DNA of 64,000 bases, taken from Neoaquamicrobium microcysteis. GTDB lineage: Bacteria; Pseudomonadota; Alphaproteobacteria; Rhizobiales; Rhizobiaceae. Below, piece by piece: positions 18,950 to 27,404 of this stretch (positions are counted from its first letter, which is position 1; every line of letters begins with the position of its first letter). The notes under the pieces were generated by a model. The model was not told where the DNA came from, did no database searches, and worked only from the letters and a program-made list of their open reading frames with translations. The stretch lies in NCBI RefSeq assembly GCF_008180155.1, contig NZ_VSZS01000059.1:62001-126000 (forward strand). Reading direction: 5' to 3'. The translations under genes were made by a program, and so were the position numbers.

Positions 18950-19665
18950 TGGGCCTGTTCCAGGACCTCGTCGCCATCCAGCGCGAGATCTATCTCGCCT
19001 TCGCCGACCGCATCGGCGACTTTGCGGAAACAGGCGACTGGACGCTGCTCGCCGCCTATCTGCCGATGGGAATCCTGTTCGGCGCGGTGCATGCGCTCAC
19101 GCCGGGCCACAGCAAGGCGGTGCTGGCAACGTACCTGACGGGCTCGACCGCCAGCGTGCCGCGCGGGCTGTCCGTGTCGCTCATCCTCTCCTTCGTCCAT
19201 GTTGGCATGTCCGTGCTGATCGCACTTCTCTCGCTGCCGCTTGTCTCTGTGGCGCTCGGCAGCGTCGGCCGCGCGCCGCTGCTGGAAGATATCAGCCGTG
19301 GGCTGCTCGGCGTGATCGGCCTGTGGATGCTCTGGCAAGGATTCCGTGGAACCGGACACGCTCATGGCCAGGGCTTGGCTGCAGGATTCGCAGCCGGGCT
19401 GATTCCGTGCCCGCTGACGCTGTTCGTCATGACCTTCGCCATTTCGCGCGGCGTGCCCGAGGCGGGCGTGGCATTCGCAGCGGTGATGATGATCGGGGTC
19501 GCGCTGGTGCTCGGCACGGTTGCGCTGGCAGCCGTCCTGTTCCGCCAGCAGCTTCTGCGACTGCTCGCGACGCGGCCCCGCGCCGTCGACGCGGTCACGC
19601 GCTCGATCCAGATCGTTGCCGGACTGGTACTTGTCGTCGTCGCAGTGAACGCGACACGCGGCTAG
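18946..19665 (+). CDS. NicO/RcnA-family Ni/Co exporter
   Basis: The 239-residue membrane protein carries the NicO signatures HALTPGHSKAV (near 46-56) and GLIPCPLT (near 145). RcnA and related NicO proteins export Ni and Co. A short His pair (GHAHGQG) lies in the central loop in place of the long His loop of E. coli RcnA. Overlap with the YqaA-like gene shows it is the last gene of the repressor-led operon. Confidence 0.87.
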   Translation: MMGLFQDLVAIQREIYLAFADRIGDFAETGDWTLLAAYLPMGILFGAVHALTPGHSKAVLATYLTGSTASVPRGLSVSLILSFVHVGMSVLIALLSLPLVSVALGSVGRAPLLEDISRGLLGVIGLWMLWQGFRGTGHAHGQGLAAGFAAGLIPCPLTLFVMTFAISRGVPEAGVAFAAVMMIGVALVLGTVALAAVLFRQQLLRLLATRPRAVDAVTRSIQIVAGLVLVVVAVNATRG

Positions 19666-19779
19666 CGCGCTTGACAGGTCTCCTGTCCGGCGCGACAAGG
19701 GTTTCATGGGGACCGCGGTCTCCCCACGAGGCTCCGGCCCAAGAATCGCGTCCAGCAACCCGGCAACGGAGGACGCGCC

Positions 19780-20604
19780 ATGCCATCTCCCACCACCATA
19801 TCCGTCGACAAGCTCTCCCGCCTGTTCGGGACCCCCGGATGTCCATCTCTGATCGACGTCCGGACAGACGAGGACTTTGCCGCCGATCCCCAGCTGGTTC
19901 CCGGATCGATACGGAGGCCGCACGCATCGGTCGCTGACTGGAGCGGCAGCCTGGATGCTTCGTCCGCGATCGTCATCTGCCAGAAGGGCAAGAAGCTCAG
20001 CGAGGGCGTCGCCGCATGGCTGCGCCACGGCGGCATCGCAGCCGAGGCGCTCGAAGGCGGCTTCGAGGCCTGGGCGGCGGCAGGGCTTCCGACCGTTCCC
20101 GCCGAGCGCATCCCGACTCGCGACAAGGACTGCCGCTCCATATGGGTGACGCGGGCGCGGCCGAAGATCGACCGCATCGCCTGTCCCTGGCTGATCCGCC
20201 GCTTCGTCGATCCCGGCGCTGTCTTCCTGTTCGTCGCGCCGCAGGAAGTGGAGGCGGTCGCGGATCGCTTTGGCGCAACACCATTCGACGTCGAGAACGT
20301 ATTCTGGAGCCATCGCGGCGAGCTCTGCACATTCGACGTGATGGTCGAAGAGTTCGTCCTCGCAACCGAGCCGCTGCTGCGGCTGGCCCGAATCGTGCGG
20401 GCAGCGGACACGGCCCGCCTCGACCTGGAACCGGAGGCCGCCGGCCTGCTCGCCGCCTCGCTTGGCCTGTCGCGCATGTTCTCCGACGATCTCGCCCAGC
20501 TCGATGCCGGCATGACGCTCTACGACGCGTTCTATCGCTGGGTGCGCGACGCCACTGGCGAGGCGCATAACTGGCCGACGGCAAAGGCCGGAGGCAGATC
20601 ATGA
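19780..20604 (+). CDS. chrB: Chromate resistance protein, rhodanese fused to ChrB C-terminal domain
   Basis: The 274-residue protein has an N-terminal rhodanese domain (1-100, with active-site position Cys67 in VICQKGKK) and a ChrB C-terminal domain starting at SIWVTRARPKIDRIACPWLIRRFVDP (about 128). Classical ChrB is a chromate-sensing regulator; this rhodanese-fused form lacks the usual ChrB N-terminus, so it may work as an enzyme or sensor instead. It overlaps chrA by four bases, which supports a role in chromate resistance. Confidence 0.85.
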   Translation: MPSPTTISVDKLSRLFGTPGCPSLIDVRTDEDFAADPQLVPGSIRRPHASVADWSGSLDASSAIVICQKGKKLSEGVAAWLRHGGIAAEALEGGFEAWAAAGLPTVPAERIPTRDKDCRSIWVTRARPKIDRIACPWLIRRFVDPGAVFLFVAPQEVEAVADRFGATPFDVENVFWSHRGELCTFDVMVEEFVLATEPLLRLARIVRAADTARLDLEPEAAGLLAASLGLSRMFSDDLAQLDAGMTLYDAFYRWVRDATGEAHNWPTAKAGGRS

Positions 20605-22004
20605 GCACGGCCGCCGAGACCGCGACTGCTGCGCCTGGCTCCGCCGGCGGCGATCACAACATCCCCCTCGGCGAGGCGGTGCGCGTCTGGGCGCGCGTGG
20701 CCGCGCTCTCCTTCGGCGGCCCCGCGGGCCAGATCGCCGTCATGCACCGCATCCTGGTCGAGGAGAAGCGCTGGATCGGCGAGAACCGGTTCCTGCATGC
20801 GCTCAACTACTGCATGCTGTTGCCCGGTCCCGAGGCCCAGCAACTCGCCGTCTATATCGGCTGGCTGCTCCACAAGACGAAGGGCGGGCTCGTCGCCGGC
20901 ACGCTGTTCATCCTGCCGGGCTTCCTGTCGATCCTGGCGCTGAGCTACGTCTATGTGCTCCTCGGTAACGTGCCGATCGTCGAAGGCCTGTTCTTCGGCC
21001 TCAAGGCCGCCGTGCTGGCGATCGTTCTGCATGCCATCCAGCGCATCGGCAAGCGCGCGCTGAAGAACAATGTCATGCTGGCCATCGCCGCCGCTTCCTT
21101 CGTCGCGATCTTCTTTCTCGGCGCTCCGTTTCCGGCGATCGTGCTCGCCGCGGGCGTGCTTGGCTACCTCGGAGGACGCGCCGGGCTTTCCGCCTTCAAG
21201 GTTGGCGGCGGCCACGGCGGGAGCTCTGGTCCCACACTGCCCGATGCGGATTCGGCACTCGGTGAAGGCGTTCCGGCGCATGCGAGACCTAACGTCGGCT
21301 GGTCGCTGCGCATCTCGGCGATCTTCCTGGCTTTGTGGGTGGTCCCTCTCGTCGCGCTGGTGGTCGCGCTTGGCTGGGACAACGTGTTCAGCCGAATCGC
21401 CCTGTTCTTCAGCCAGATGGCCGTCGTCACCTTCGGTGGCGCCTATGCGGTGCTCGCTTATGTCGCGCAGCAGGCGGTCGAGACCTATGGCTGGCTCCAA
21501 CCCGGCGAGATGCTCGACGGGCTCGGAATGGCCGAGACAACACCCGGGCCACTCATCATGGTGGTTCAGTTCGTAGGCTTCCTCGGCGCATACCGCGATG
21601 CCGGCGGGCTCAACCCGTTGCTGGCCGCGACACTCGGTGCGGTGCTCACCACCTGGGTGACCTTCGTGCCCTGCTTCCTGTGGATCTTCCTCGGCGCGCC
21701 CTTCATCGAGCGCCTGCGCAGCAACGCGGCGCTCTCAGGCGCGCTGTCGGCAATCACGGCGGCCGTCGTCGGTGTGATCCTCAACCTTGCGATCTGGTTC
21801 GCGCTGCACGTTCTGTTCGACACCGTCATAGAAACCCGCGTCCTCGGCCTGACCCTCGACGTGCCGGTCCTCTCCAGCGCCAACTGGGCCGCGATCACCC
21901 TGACGGCGGCGGCCATGCTGGCGATATTCAGGTTCGGCGTGTCGATGGGTTGGGTGCTGGCCGCCTGCGCGCTGTCGGGAATTGTCTACCGACTGATCTA
22001 TTAA
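20601..22004 (+). CDS. chrA: Chromate transporter ChrA
   Basis: The 467-residue, two-domain long-chain ChrA exports chromate using the proton-motive force. The two CHR domains each start with a FGGPAGQIAVMH-like or FGGAYAVLAY motif (about 33 and 275), separated by a glycine-rich linker. The start ATG overlaps the chrB stop. No frame defects are seen. Confidence 0.93.
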   Translation: MSTAAETATAAPGSAGGDHNIPLGEAVRVWARVAALSFGGPAGQIAVMHRILVEEKRWIGENRFLHALNYCMLLPGPEAQQLAVYIGWLLHKTKGGLVAGTLFILPGFLSILALSYVYVLLGNVPIVEGLFFGLKAAVLAIVLHAIQRIGKRALKNNVMLAIAAASFVAIFFLGAPFPAIVLAAGVLGYLGGRAGLSAFKVGGGHGGSSGPTLPDADSALGEGVPAHARPNVGWSLRISAIFLALWVVPLVALVVALGWDNVFSRIALFFSQMAVVTFGGAYAVLAYVAQQAVETYGWLQPGEMLDGLGMAETTPGPLIMVVQFVGFLGAYRDAGGLNPLLAATLGAVLTTWVTFVPCFLWIFLGAPFIERLRSNAALSGALSAITAAVVGVILNLAIWFALHVLFDTVIETRVLGLTLDVPVLSSANWAAITLTAAAMLAIFRFGVSMGWVLAACALSGIVYRLIY

Positions 22005-22445
22005 AGGGCCCAGCGGTTCCGCCACGCGGGTTGGGAATGTCAGCTTAGGAGCCCGTGCGATTCCAAACCTGCCAGTCCGCTTCCGGCCCCAATCCGGTTA
22101 TGCCCAAGTAGAAGCGAAGCGGGCTATGGAGCGTTATCGGCGGTTATGCCGACAGTGCTATCCTACTTGGTCGGGGGTGCGAGAACCACGCCTCGCAGTC
22201 CATTGGCCTCGTAAGGAGCTATCTCATTGATAAATAAATAGATAGTCGTTCAGTTCGTGCGGCAATCGGCGGTGTTTGGCGGAGGGGACGGGACTGCCAT
22301 CCAACCTTCTCTGGCGCGGATTTACTCCGAATTGCACAGGCTCCGCAACCCTGGCTCGTGCGTAGATCCGGCGATGGTCCTCACCGGACTTGCCCGCGCC
22401 ATTCCCAATCTCGACTTGTTGCCCTAACAGGAATAGCTTGACCGT
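22005..22445. other. Intergenic stretch with an inverted repeat
   Basis: No gene is supported here. CCAAGTAG (22104-22111) and CTACTTGG (22163-22170) are exact inverted arms 51 bases apart. GGTTATGCC occurs twice nearby (22096-22104 and 22142-22150). A 16-base word at 22258-22273 recurs at 14727-14742. An AT-rich ATAAATAAATAGATAG lies near 22228. The function is unknown; it may be a recombination scar. Confidence 0.4.
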
Positions 22446-22784
22446 ATGAGCAAGTTCGTTCGCATACTCGCGTTCGTCTGTCTCGCAGCCTTCGCTGCGG
22501 GCACGGCAGCGAATGCGGCGGCTTCCACCGAAATGTCACTGATGATGTCCATGTCGAGCATGGACGATGGAGGCATGGCGGACTGTCAGGACTGTCCCGG
22601 CGATGACTCTCAGGCGTCGGAATGCGACCAGTTCTGCGTGACAAGCTTGGCCGCGATCTGCACGCCTGCGGGGACCGATCTGCCGAATGTCACCGATGTC
22701 GTGGTGATCGGCACCCCGACACCGACCAGCGACCTTTCGGGTCCCCCCGATCTCCATCCTCCCCGAACTATACGCTTGGGCTGA
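22446..22784 (+). CDS. Small secreted Met/Cys-rich protein of the copper cluster
   Basis: The 112-residue product has a signal peptide (cleaved near ANAAAS, residue 24), then a Met/Asp-rich segment (SLMMSMSSMDDGGMADCQDC) and four further cysteines. Small Met- and Cys-rich secreted proteins often precede copper oxidase genes and may bind Cu(I). The multicopper oxidase gene follows after 86 bases. No domain family is certain. Confidence 0.65.
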   Translation: MSKFVRILAFVCLAAFAAGTAANAAASTEMSLMMSMSSMDDGGMADCQDCPGDDSQASECDQFCVTSLAAICTPAGTDLPNVTDVVVIGTPTPTSDLSGPPDLHPPRTIRLG

Positions 22785-22870
22785 ACGGCCGCGGCGATAT
22801 CGCTCGCAGCCGACCCGTCGACGCGCCTGGCTACGCCGCGCGTCCCCTCAGGCTGTTCCAGGATTGATCC

Positions 22871-24349
22871 ATGTCCTATCCACGTCTGCCGGCGCTGACG
22901 CGTCGGACCTTTCTCGCATCGGCAGCCGCCCTTTCGGCCGGTGCGATGCTTCCACCGCAATCGAACGCCCGTGCCGCAGGCTTGCGGGAGTTCCGACTTC
23001 GCGCCGGCCCGGGCCGCGCCCAGATCGCGCCCGAGCCGTACGGCGATACAGCGGTCTGGTGCTACGGCGGCAGGCTGCCCGGCCCGGAAATCCGTGTCCG
23101 CCAGGGAGAACGCCTGCGGATCGCGGTCGAGAACGCGCTCGATGAAGAGACGACCGTGCACTGGCACGGCGTTCGCGTGCCGAACGCCATGGACGGCGTG
23201 CCACTCCTGACGCAGGCTCCTATCGCGCCCGGCGGGACCTTCACCTACGAGTTCGATGCGGTCGACGCAGGCACCTTCTGGTATCACCCGCATCATCGCA
23301 GTTTCGAGCAGGTCGGCCGTGGCCTCTACGGGCCGCTGATCATCGAGGAAGCCGATCCGGTCAAGGTCGACAGAGATGTAACCTGGGTGCTGTCGGACTG
23401 GCGGCTGACCGAATCCGCCGAAATGCGGGATGACTTCGGCAACCGCCACGACATGATGCACAACGGGAGGGTCGGCAACACGGTGACGATCAACGGCCGC
23501 GTGCCGGATGCCTTCCCGGTGTGGAAAGGGGAGCGCATCCGCCTCCGCTTGATCAACGCCGCCAACGCCCGCATCTTCGGCCTTGATTTCGGAAGCCACG
23601 GACCCGTCGTGATCGCGCTGGACGGGCAGCCCGTCGAGCCGCATGCGCCGCAGGACGGGCTCGTCGTGCTCGGACCCGCCATGCGCGCGGACATCATCCT
23701 CGACATGACGGCGGACGCCGGAAGCCGGGTATCGGTGACCGATCGCTTCTACAAGGACCTCGAATATCGCCTGGTCGATCTCGCCTATGACGATCGGCCG
23801 CTTCGGGAGACCGCCCCCGACTGGCCTGTCGCCCTTCCGCCCAACCCGCTGCCAGAGCCGGATCTCGTATCGGCCGCCCGCCACGAGGTCACCTTCAACG
23901 GCGGCATGATGGGCGCCATGGTCATGCAGGAGATGGGCGGCAGCATGGGCGAGGGTTCGTCAGGCGCGATGGGCGGGATGATGGGCAACATGGGCGCGAT
24001 GATGGACATGATGCATTCCGGCGGCATCTGGTTCATCAACGGCGTCGCGGCGGAAGGCCATGTCATGGACCCGATGCTGACGCTGGCGCGGGACAAGAGC
24101 CATGTCATCGCGATGACCAACGCGACGGCCTGGCATCACCCGATGCACCTGCACGGCCATTCGTTCCGGGTGATTTCCCGGAACGGCGAGCCGACGCGCT
24201 ACCGCGAATGGCAGGACACGGTTCTGATGTCGCCGCGCGAGCGCATCGAGATCGCCTTCGTCGCCGACAACCCCGGCGACTGGATGCTCCACTGCCACAT
24301 CCTCGAACACCAGGCCGCCGGGATGATGGGCGTTTTCCGCGTCGCCTGA
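22871..24349 (+). CDS. Periplasmic multicopper oxidase (CueO/CopA-like)
   Basis: The 492-residue protein starts with a Tat signal (RRTFLASAAALSAGA, Arg11-Arg12). All four copper-binding His motifs are visible: HWHG, WYHPHH, HHPMHLHGHSF and HCHILEHQAAGM, the last with the type 1 Cys and axial Met. A Met-rich insert (about 345-380, MMGAMVMQEMGG onward) resembles the CueO substrate-entry segment for Cu(I). It would oxidise Cu(I) to the less harmful Cu(II) in the periplasm. DUF411, cytochrome c and copper chaperone genes around it agree. Confidence 0.92.
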   Translation: MSYPRLPALTRRTFLASAAALSAGAMLPPQSNARAAGLREFRLRAGPGRAQIAPEPYGDTAVWCYGGRLPGPEIRVRQGERLRIAVENALDEETTVHWHGVRVPNAMDGVPLLTQAPIAPGGTFTYEFDAVDAGTFWYHPHHRSFEQVGRGLYGPLIIEEADPVKVDRDVTWVLSDWRLTESAEMRDDFGNRHDMMHNGRVGNTVTINGRVPDAFPVWKGERIRLRLINAANARIFGLDFGSHGPVVIALDGQPVEPHAPQDGLVVLGPAMRADIILDMTADAGSRVSVTDRFYKDLEYRLVDLAYDDRPLRETAPDWPVALPPNPLPEPDLVSAARHEVTFNGGMMGAMVMQEMGGSMGEGSSGAMGGMMGNMGAMMDMMHSGGIWFINGVAAEGHVMDPMLTLARDKSHVIAMTNATAWHHPMHLHGHSFRVISRNGEPTRYREWQDTVLMSPRERIEIAFVADNPGDWMLHCHILEHQAAGMMGVFRVA

Positions 24350-24379
24350 CCTCAATTCTCGCCGAAAGGAGAACCGAAA

Positions 24380-24820
24380 ATGCGAACCATTCTTAACACC
24401 CTCGTCCTCGCTTGCTTCGTCTGGGGCGCTGTCCCGGCGCTTGCGGGCGACAAGGACGTCACCCTCTACAAGAACCCGCAATGCGGGTGCTGCGAGGGCT
24501 ATGCCGACTACTTGCGGGAGAACGGCTTCACCGTCACGACGAAGCCCACGCACGACCTTGCCGAGATGAGCCGTCAGGCAGGCATTCCGGACGAGTTCCA
24601 GGGCTGCCATCTCTCGTTCATCGACGGTTACGTCGTCAGCGGCCACGTCCCCATAGGCACGGTCGAGAAGCTGCTGACGGAGCGGCCCGACATCAAGGGC
24701 GTGACGCTGCCCGGCATGCCGATGGGCTCGCCCGGTATGAGCGGCGCGAAGGAGGCGCCCTTCGAGATGCTGGAGATCACGGAATCCGGCGCCATCGGCG
24801 GGGTCTACGCGCGCGAATAG
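24380..24820 (+). CDS. DUF411 periplasmic metal-binding protein
   Basis: The 146-residue protein has a signal peptide (cleaved near PALAG) and the DUF411 core: NPQCGCCEGYADYL, GIPDEFQGCH and GHVPI. These Cys and His residues are thought to bind copper. The C-terminus adds a Met/Gly segment (PGMPMGSPGMSG). AAAGGAGAA precedes ATG 24380, 30 bases after the oxidase, so it is in the same operon. DUF411 proteins are often annotated CopG in copper clusters. Confidence 0.86.
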   Translation: MRTILNTLVLACFVWGAVPALAGDKDVTLYKNPQCGCCEGYADYLRENGFTVTTKPTHDLAEMSRQAGIPDEFQGCHLSFIDGYVVSGHVPIGTVEKLLTERPDIKGVTLPGMPMGSPGMSGAKEAPFEMLEITESGAIGGVYARE

Positions 24821-24855
24821 GACAGCGGACACCCGGAACCGGAAAGGAGCCGACG

Positions 24856-24993
24856 ATGATGGACGGCGGAATGATGGATGGAACGGGCGGCATGATGCTG
24901 GGCATGGGACTGGGTTGGCTCCTGCTCGTCATCGTGCTCGTCCTCGCGGCCGCGGCGCTCGTGAAGTACCTCTTCTTCAGCGGTCGGAAATGA
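24856..24993 (+). CDS. Small Met-rich single-pass membrane protein
   Basis: The 45-residue product begins with a Met/Gly stretch (MMDGGMMDGTGGMMLGMG) and has one membrane helix, ending FFSGRK. AAAGGAGCC stands before ATG 24856. Its stop overlaps the start of the cytochrome c gene by four bases, so it is very probably translated. Met-rich N-termini suggest Cu(I) binding at the membrane. Confidence 0.7.
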   Translation: MMDGGMMDGTGGMMLGMGLGWLLLVIVLVLAAAALVKYLFFSGRK

Positions 24994-25445
24994 GAAGCAC
25001 TCCGATCTTGGTAACCGTCGCCGTGCTTGCGGGAGCGGCTGTGGTGGCGTGGAGCTGGCCATTCGGAGCAGGTTCGGGTGAGGCCGCGGTGATTGCGCAG
25101 GGGCGGCAGTTCTATGCCGAACACTGCGCGGCCTGCCATGGCGCCAACTTGGAAGGCCAACCGGAGTGGAAGAGGCCACTTCCTTCGGGTCGCATGCCCG
25201 CTCCGCCGCACGACGCCTCAGGGCACACTTGGCACCATCCCGATGGCGTCCTCTTCCGAATCACCAAGGAGGGTCCGGCAGCCGTGGTTGGAAACGGGTA
25301 CGAGAGCGACATGCCGGGATTCGGGAACATAATGAGCGACGAGGAGATCCACGCCATCCTGGCCTTCATCAAAAGCACATGGCCGGAACGGGAGCGCGCA
25401 TATCAGGCGGAGATGAGCCGACGCGAGAGGGACAAGACGCATTGA
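24990..25445 (+). CDS. Membrane-anchored c-type cytochrome
   Basis: The 151-residue protein has an N-terminal membrane anchor and a CAACH haem motif (Cys46, Cys49, His50). The axial Met is probably in SDMPGFGNIM. The tail is highly charged (RERAYQAEMSRRERDK). It is the last gene of the oxidase operon and may pass electrons between the copper oxidase and the respiratory chain. It overlaps the small membrane gene. Confidence 0.88.
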   Translation: MRSTPILVTVAVLAGAAVVAWSWPFGAGSGEAAVIAQGRQFYAEHCAACHGANLEGQPEWKRPLPSGRMPAPPHDASGHTWHHPDGVLFRITKEGPAAVVGNGYESDMPGFGNIMSDEEIHAILAFIKSTWPERERAYQAEMSRRERDKTH

Positions 25446-25553
25446 AAGGCGCCCCTATCGACGTTGGGGATTGGCGTCTTGACGGCCGTTGCCGCTTCGG
25501 GTCAGGGGCCGACGGCCATCGCGTTGCACGTCACAATGGACAATCCGGGACTG

Positions 25554-26147
25554 TCAGATCCAGCGTCGCACCTTACGGCAGTACGTTTGGTATTCGGCAC
25601 CGAGATCGCGATTCAAGGCCTGTTCCTCGATCCGGACCTGAAGGTGCACAGCCGCGATCAGCACGAAGGTCAGGGCGAGTTGGATGAGGTTCGGCAGCGC
25701 AAAAGCCAAGCCGACGAACAGCATCACCTGGCCAACGAACACAGGGTTGCGCGACAAGCCAAATGGTCCCGTTCGCACAATGGTGCCGAGCTCTCCCGAC
25801 GCTGCCCCGATCCTCCAGGATAGACCCATATAGATCTGCGAATAGAGCGCCAGGCCTGCTCCGGCTAAGGCGAGGACGCCGCCGACCAGATCGCCGAAAC
25901 GGCCATCGACCACTTCGTGCACCGGGTCGGCCAGCGCGTCGCTCAGAGCCAGCGCTGCCAGCGCGTAGACCGCGACGCCGGCGAACGCGAGACGGAACAG
26001 GAGCGCCGGGAGTGCCTGCCTCTCCGATCCTTTGCCGAACAGCCAAAGGGATCGCCCCGACGTCCGTGCCGCGCGGGCTGTTAGCATCAGGAATAGCGCC
26101 ATATAGGCCAATACAATTGCGGAGCAGACGGTCTCGATAGGTGTCAT
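25554..26147 (-). CDS. Isoprenylcysteine methyltransferase-like (ICMT/NnrU type) membrane protein
   Basis: The 197-residue protein has about five membrane helices and the C-terminal pattern GPFGLSRNPVFVG followed by RIEEQALNRDLGAEYQTYCRKVRRW, which matches the ICMT-like methyltransferase family. These bacterial proteins are found in many metal and lipid gene clusters, and their substrate is generally unknown. It faces the copper operon and its 3' end lies about 110 bases from the cytochrome stop. Confidence 0.8.
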   Translation of the reverse strand: MTPIETVCSAIVLAYMALFLMLTARAARTSGRSLWLFGKGSERQALPALLFRLAFAGVAVYALAALALSDALADPVHEVVDGRFGDLVGGVLALAGAGLALYSQIYMGLSWRIGAASGELGTIVRTGPFGLSRNPVFVGQVMLFVGLAFALPNLIQLALTFVLIAAVHLQVRIEEQALNRDLGAEYQTYCRKVRRWI

Positions 26148-26277
26148 GTTGCGTCTTAAGGCCCGCCGATCAGGGATAGCTCGCGTAGAGTTCGGTCAAT
26201 CCGTCGCGGCTCACCGGTAGCACGCCTTAAGGGTCGGCATCCGGTCCCAGTTCGCCCAATGGCATCTTCCTCTTTGT

Positions 26278-26904
26278 TCACGCGGCCGTGCTGGCCAACC
26301 GGCGGAGCTTCTGAAGCTGGCTTTCCTTTGGCTCGTGCAAGTCGAGCGTGCCCATGAACTCACCCTCGGCGTCGATCAGGTAGACGCCGGCAGTGTGGTC
26401 CATCGTGTAGTTGCCGCCTTCCAGCGGCACCTTCTCGTAGTAGGCGGCGAACGCCTTCGCGGCCTGATCCGTCTGTTCCTTCGTGCCGCGCAGGGCAAGG
26501 ATGCGGGGGTCGAACGACGACATGTAGCTTGCGAGCAGTTCCTGCGTGTCGCGTTCGGGATCGACGGTGATGAACAGCGGCCTGATCTTGTCGGCATCCG
26601 GCCCGAGGTCTGCCAGCAGACCTGTCAACTCGAACAGCGTCGTTGGGCAGACGTCCGGGCAATGGGTGAAGCCGAAGAAGACGAGATATGGCGTGTCCTC
26701 CAGGTCCTCGTTGGTCAGCATCTCGCCCCTTTGCGTGGTCAGCTCGAACGGACCGCCGATCGCGGCAACGCCTGTGGCCGTGCTCGAAGTGACCGCTCCG
26801 GGTCTCTCGACGCCCGGCAGGAGGCCGCTGAAGGCTAAAAGCACACCCCCGACGATCGCCACCGCGCCCCAGGCCGCGGTGCGGATGATCTTCAACGCTT
26901 TCAT
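26278..26904 (-). CDS. SCO1/SenC copper chaperone
   Basis: This 208-residue, membrane-anchored thioredoxin-like protein shows the CPDVC motif (Cys82, Cys86) and the distal His in MDHTAGVYLID, together the Cu ligands of Sco. Sco delivers copper to the CuA site of cytochrome oxidase. Its start overlaps the PCuAC gene by four bases; the two proteins are known partners. It is the last gene of the ATPase-PCuAC-SCO operon. Confidence 0.92.
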   Translation of the reverse strand: MKALKIIRTAAWGAVAIVGGVLLAFSGLLPGVERPGAVTSSTATGVAAIGGPFELTTQRGEMLTNEDLEDTPYLVFFGFTHCPDVCPTTLFELTGLLADLGPDADKIRPLFITVDPERDTQELLASYMSSFDPRILALRGTKEQTDQAAKAFAAYYEKVPLEGGNYTMDHTAGVYLIDAEGEFMGTLDLHEPKESQLQKLRRLASTAA

Positions 26905-27404
26905 TGTGATACGGGCACCCTGTGGCCTTCGTGGTTCTGAGGCGCTTCCGGCGTTGCGCCCATCGGCACGATCGCAAACTCGACCGCGACATCGCCGGCC
27001 TTCTCGAAGGTGAGCGTTGCCGGAAAACGCTCGCCGTCCTTCAGCGGCTTTGCCGGATCGACGAACATGATGTGGGCGGCACCGGGCTGTAGCCTGAGGG
27101 TTTCGCCGGGCGCGATTGCAATCCCGTCTTCGGCTGGGCGCATCCGCGCCACGCCGTCAGTTATTGTCGACTCGTGCATCTCCACGGCCTCGGCGGCATC
27201 CGAGGAGCCGCCGAGCAGGCGATCGGGCTCGGTCCCGGTGTTGGTAATGGTGAGATAGCCGCCGGCGACTGGCGCTCCGGGCGGAGTCGCCCGCGCCCAG
27301 GGATGGTCGATCGCGAGTGGCCCGGCCTTGTAGTCATGGGCGAGCACACCCTGCGCTGCCGCGGTCAGTATCAGGCCGAGCGTGAGGGTCTTCACCAGTT
27401 TCAT
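26901..27404 (-). CDS. PCu(A)C periplasmic copper chaperone
   Basis: The 167-residue protein has a signal peptide (cleaved near VLAHD) and the copper site His77, Met88, His111 and Met113 with the family spacing. PCuAC passes Cu(I) to Sco or to CuA oxidase. A His-containing tail (NHEGHR) is present. It overlaps the ATPase by four bases and SCO by four, so all three are one operon. It is unusual that copper chaperones follow a Zn/Cd/Pb-type ATPase. Confidence 0.92.
   Translation of the reverse strand: MKLVKTLTLGLILTAAAQGVLAHDYKAGPLAIDHPWARATPPGAPVAGGYLTITNTGTEPDRLLGGSSDAAEAVEMHESTITDGVARMRPAEDGIAIAPGETLRLQPGAAHIMFVDPAKPLKDGERFPATLTFEKAGDVAVEFAIVPMGATPEAPQNHEGHRVPVSQ

Noticed and set aside
18439-20568. 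A 709-codon minus-strand frame across the NicO and ChrB genes
   Set aside because: It is antisense to recognised transporter and ChrB genes and contains only low-complexity Arg/Ala/Glu sequence.
24856-24993. Treating the 45-residue Met-rich frame as noise
   Set aside because: I kept it as a gene because it has a ribosome site, a clean membrane helix and a four-base overlap with cytochrome c.
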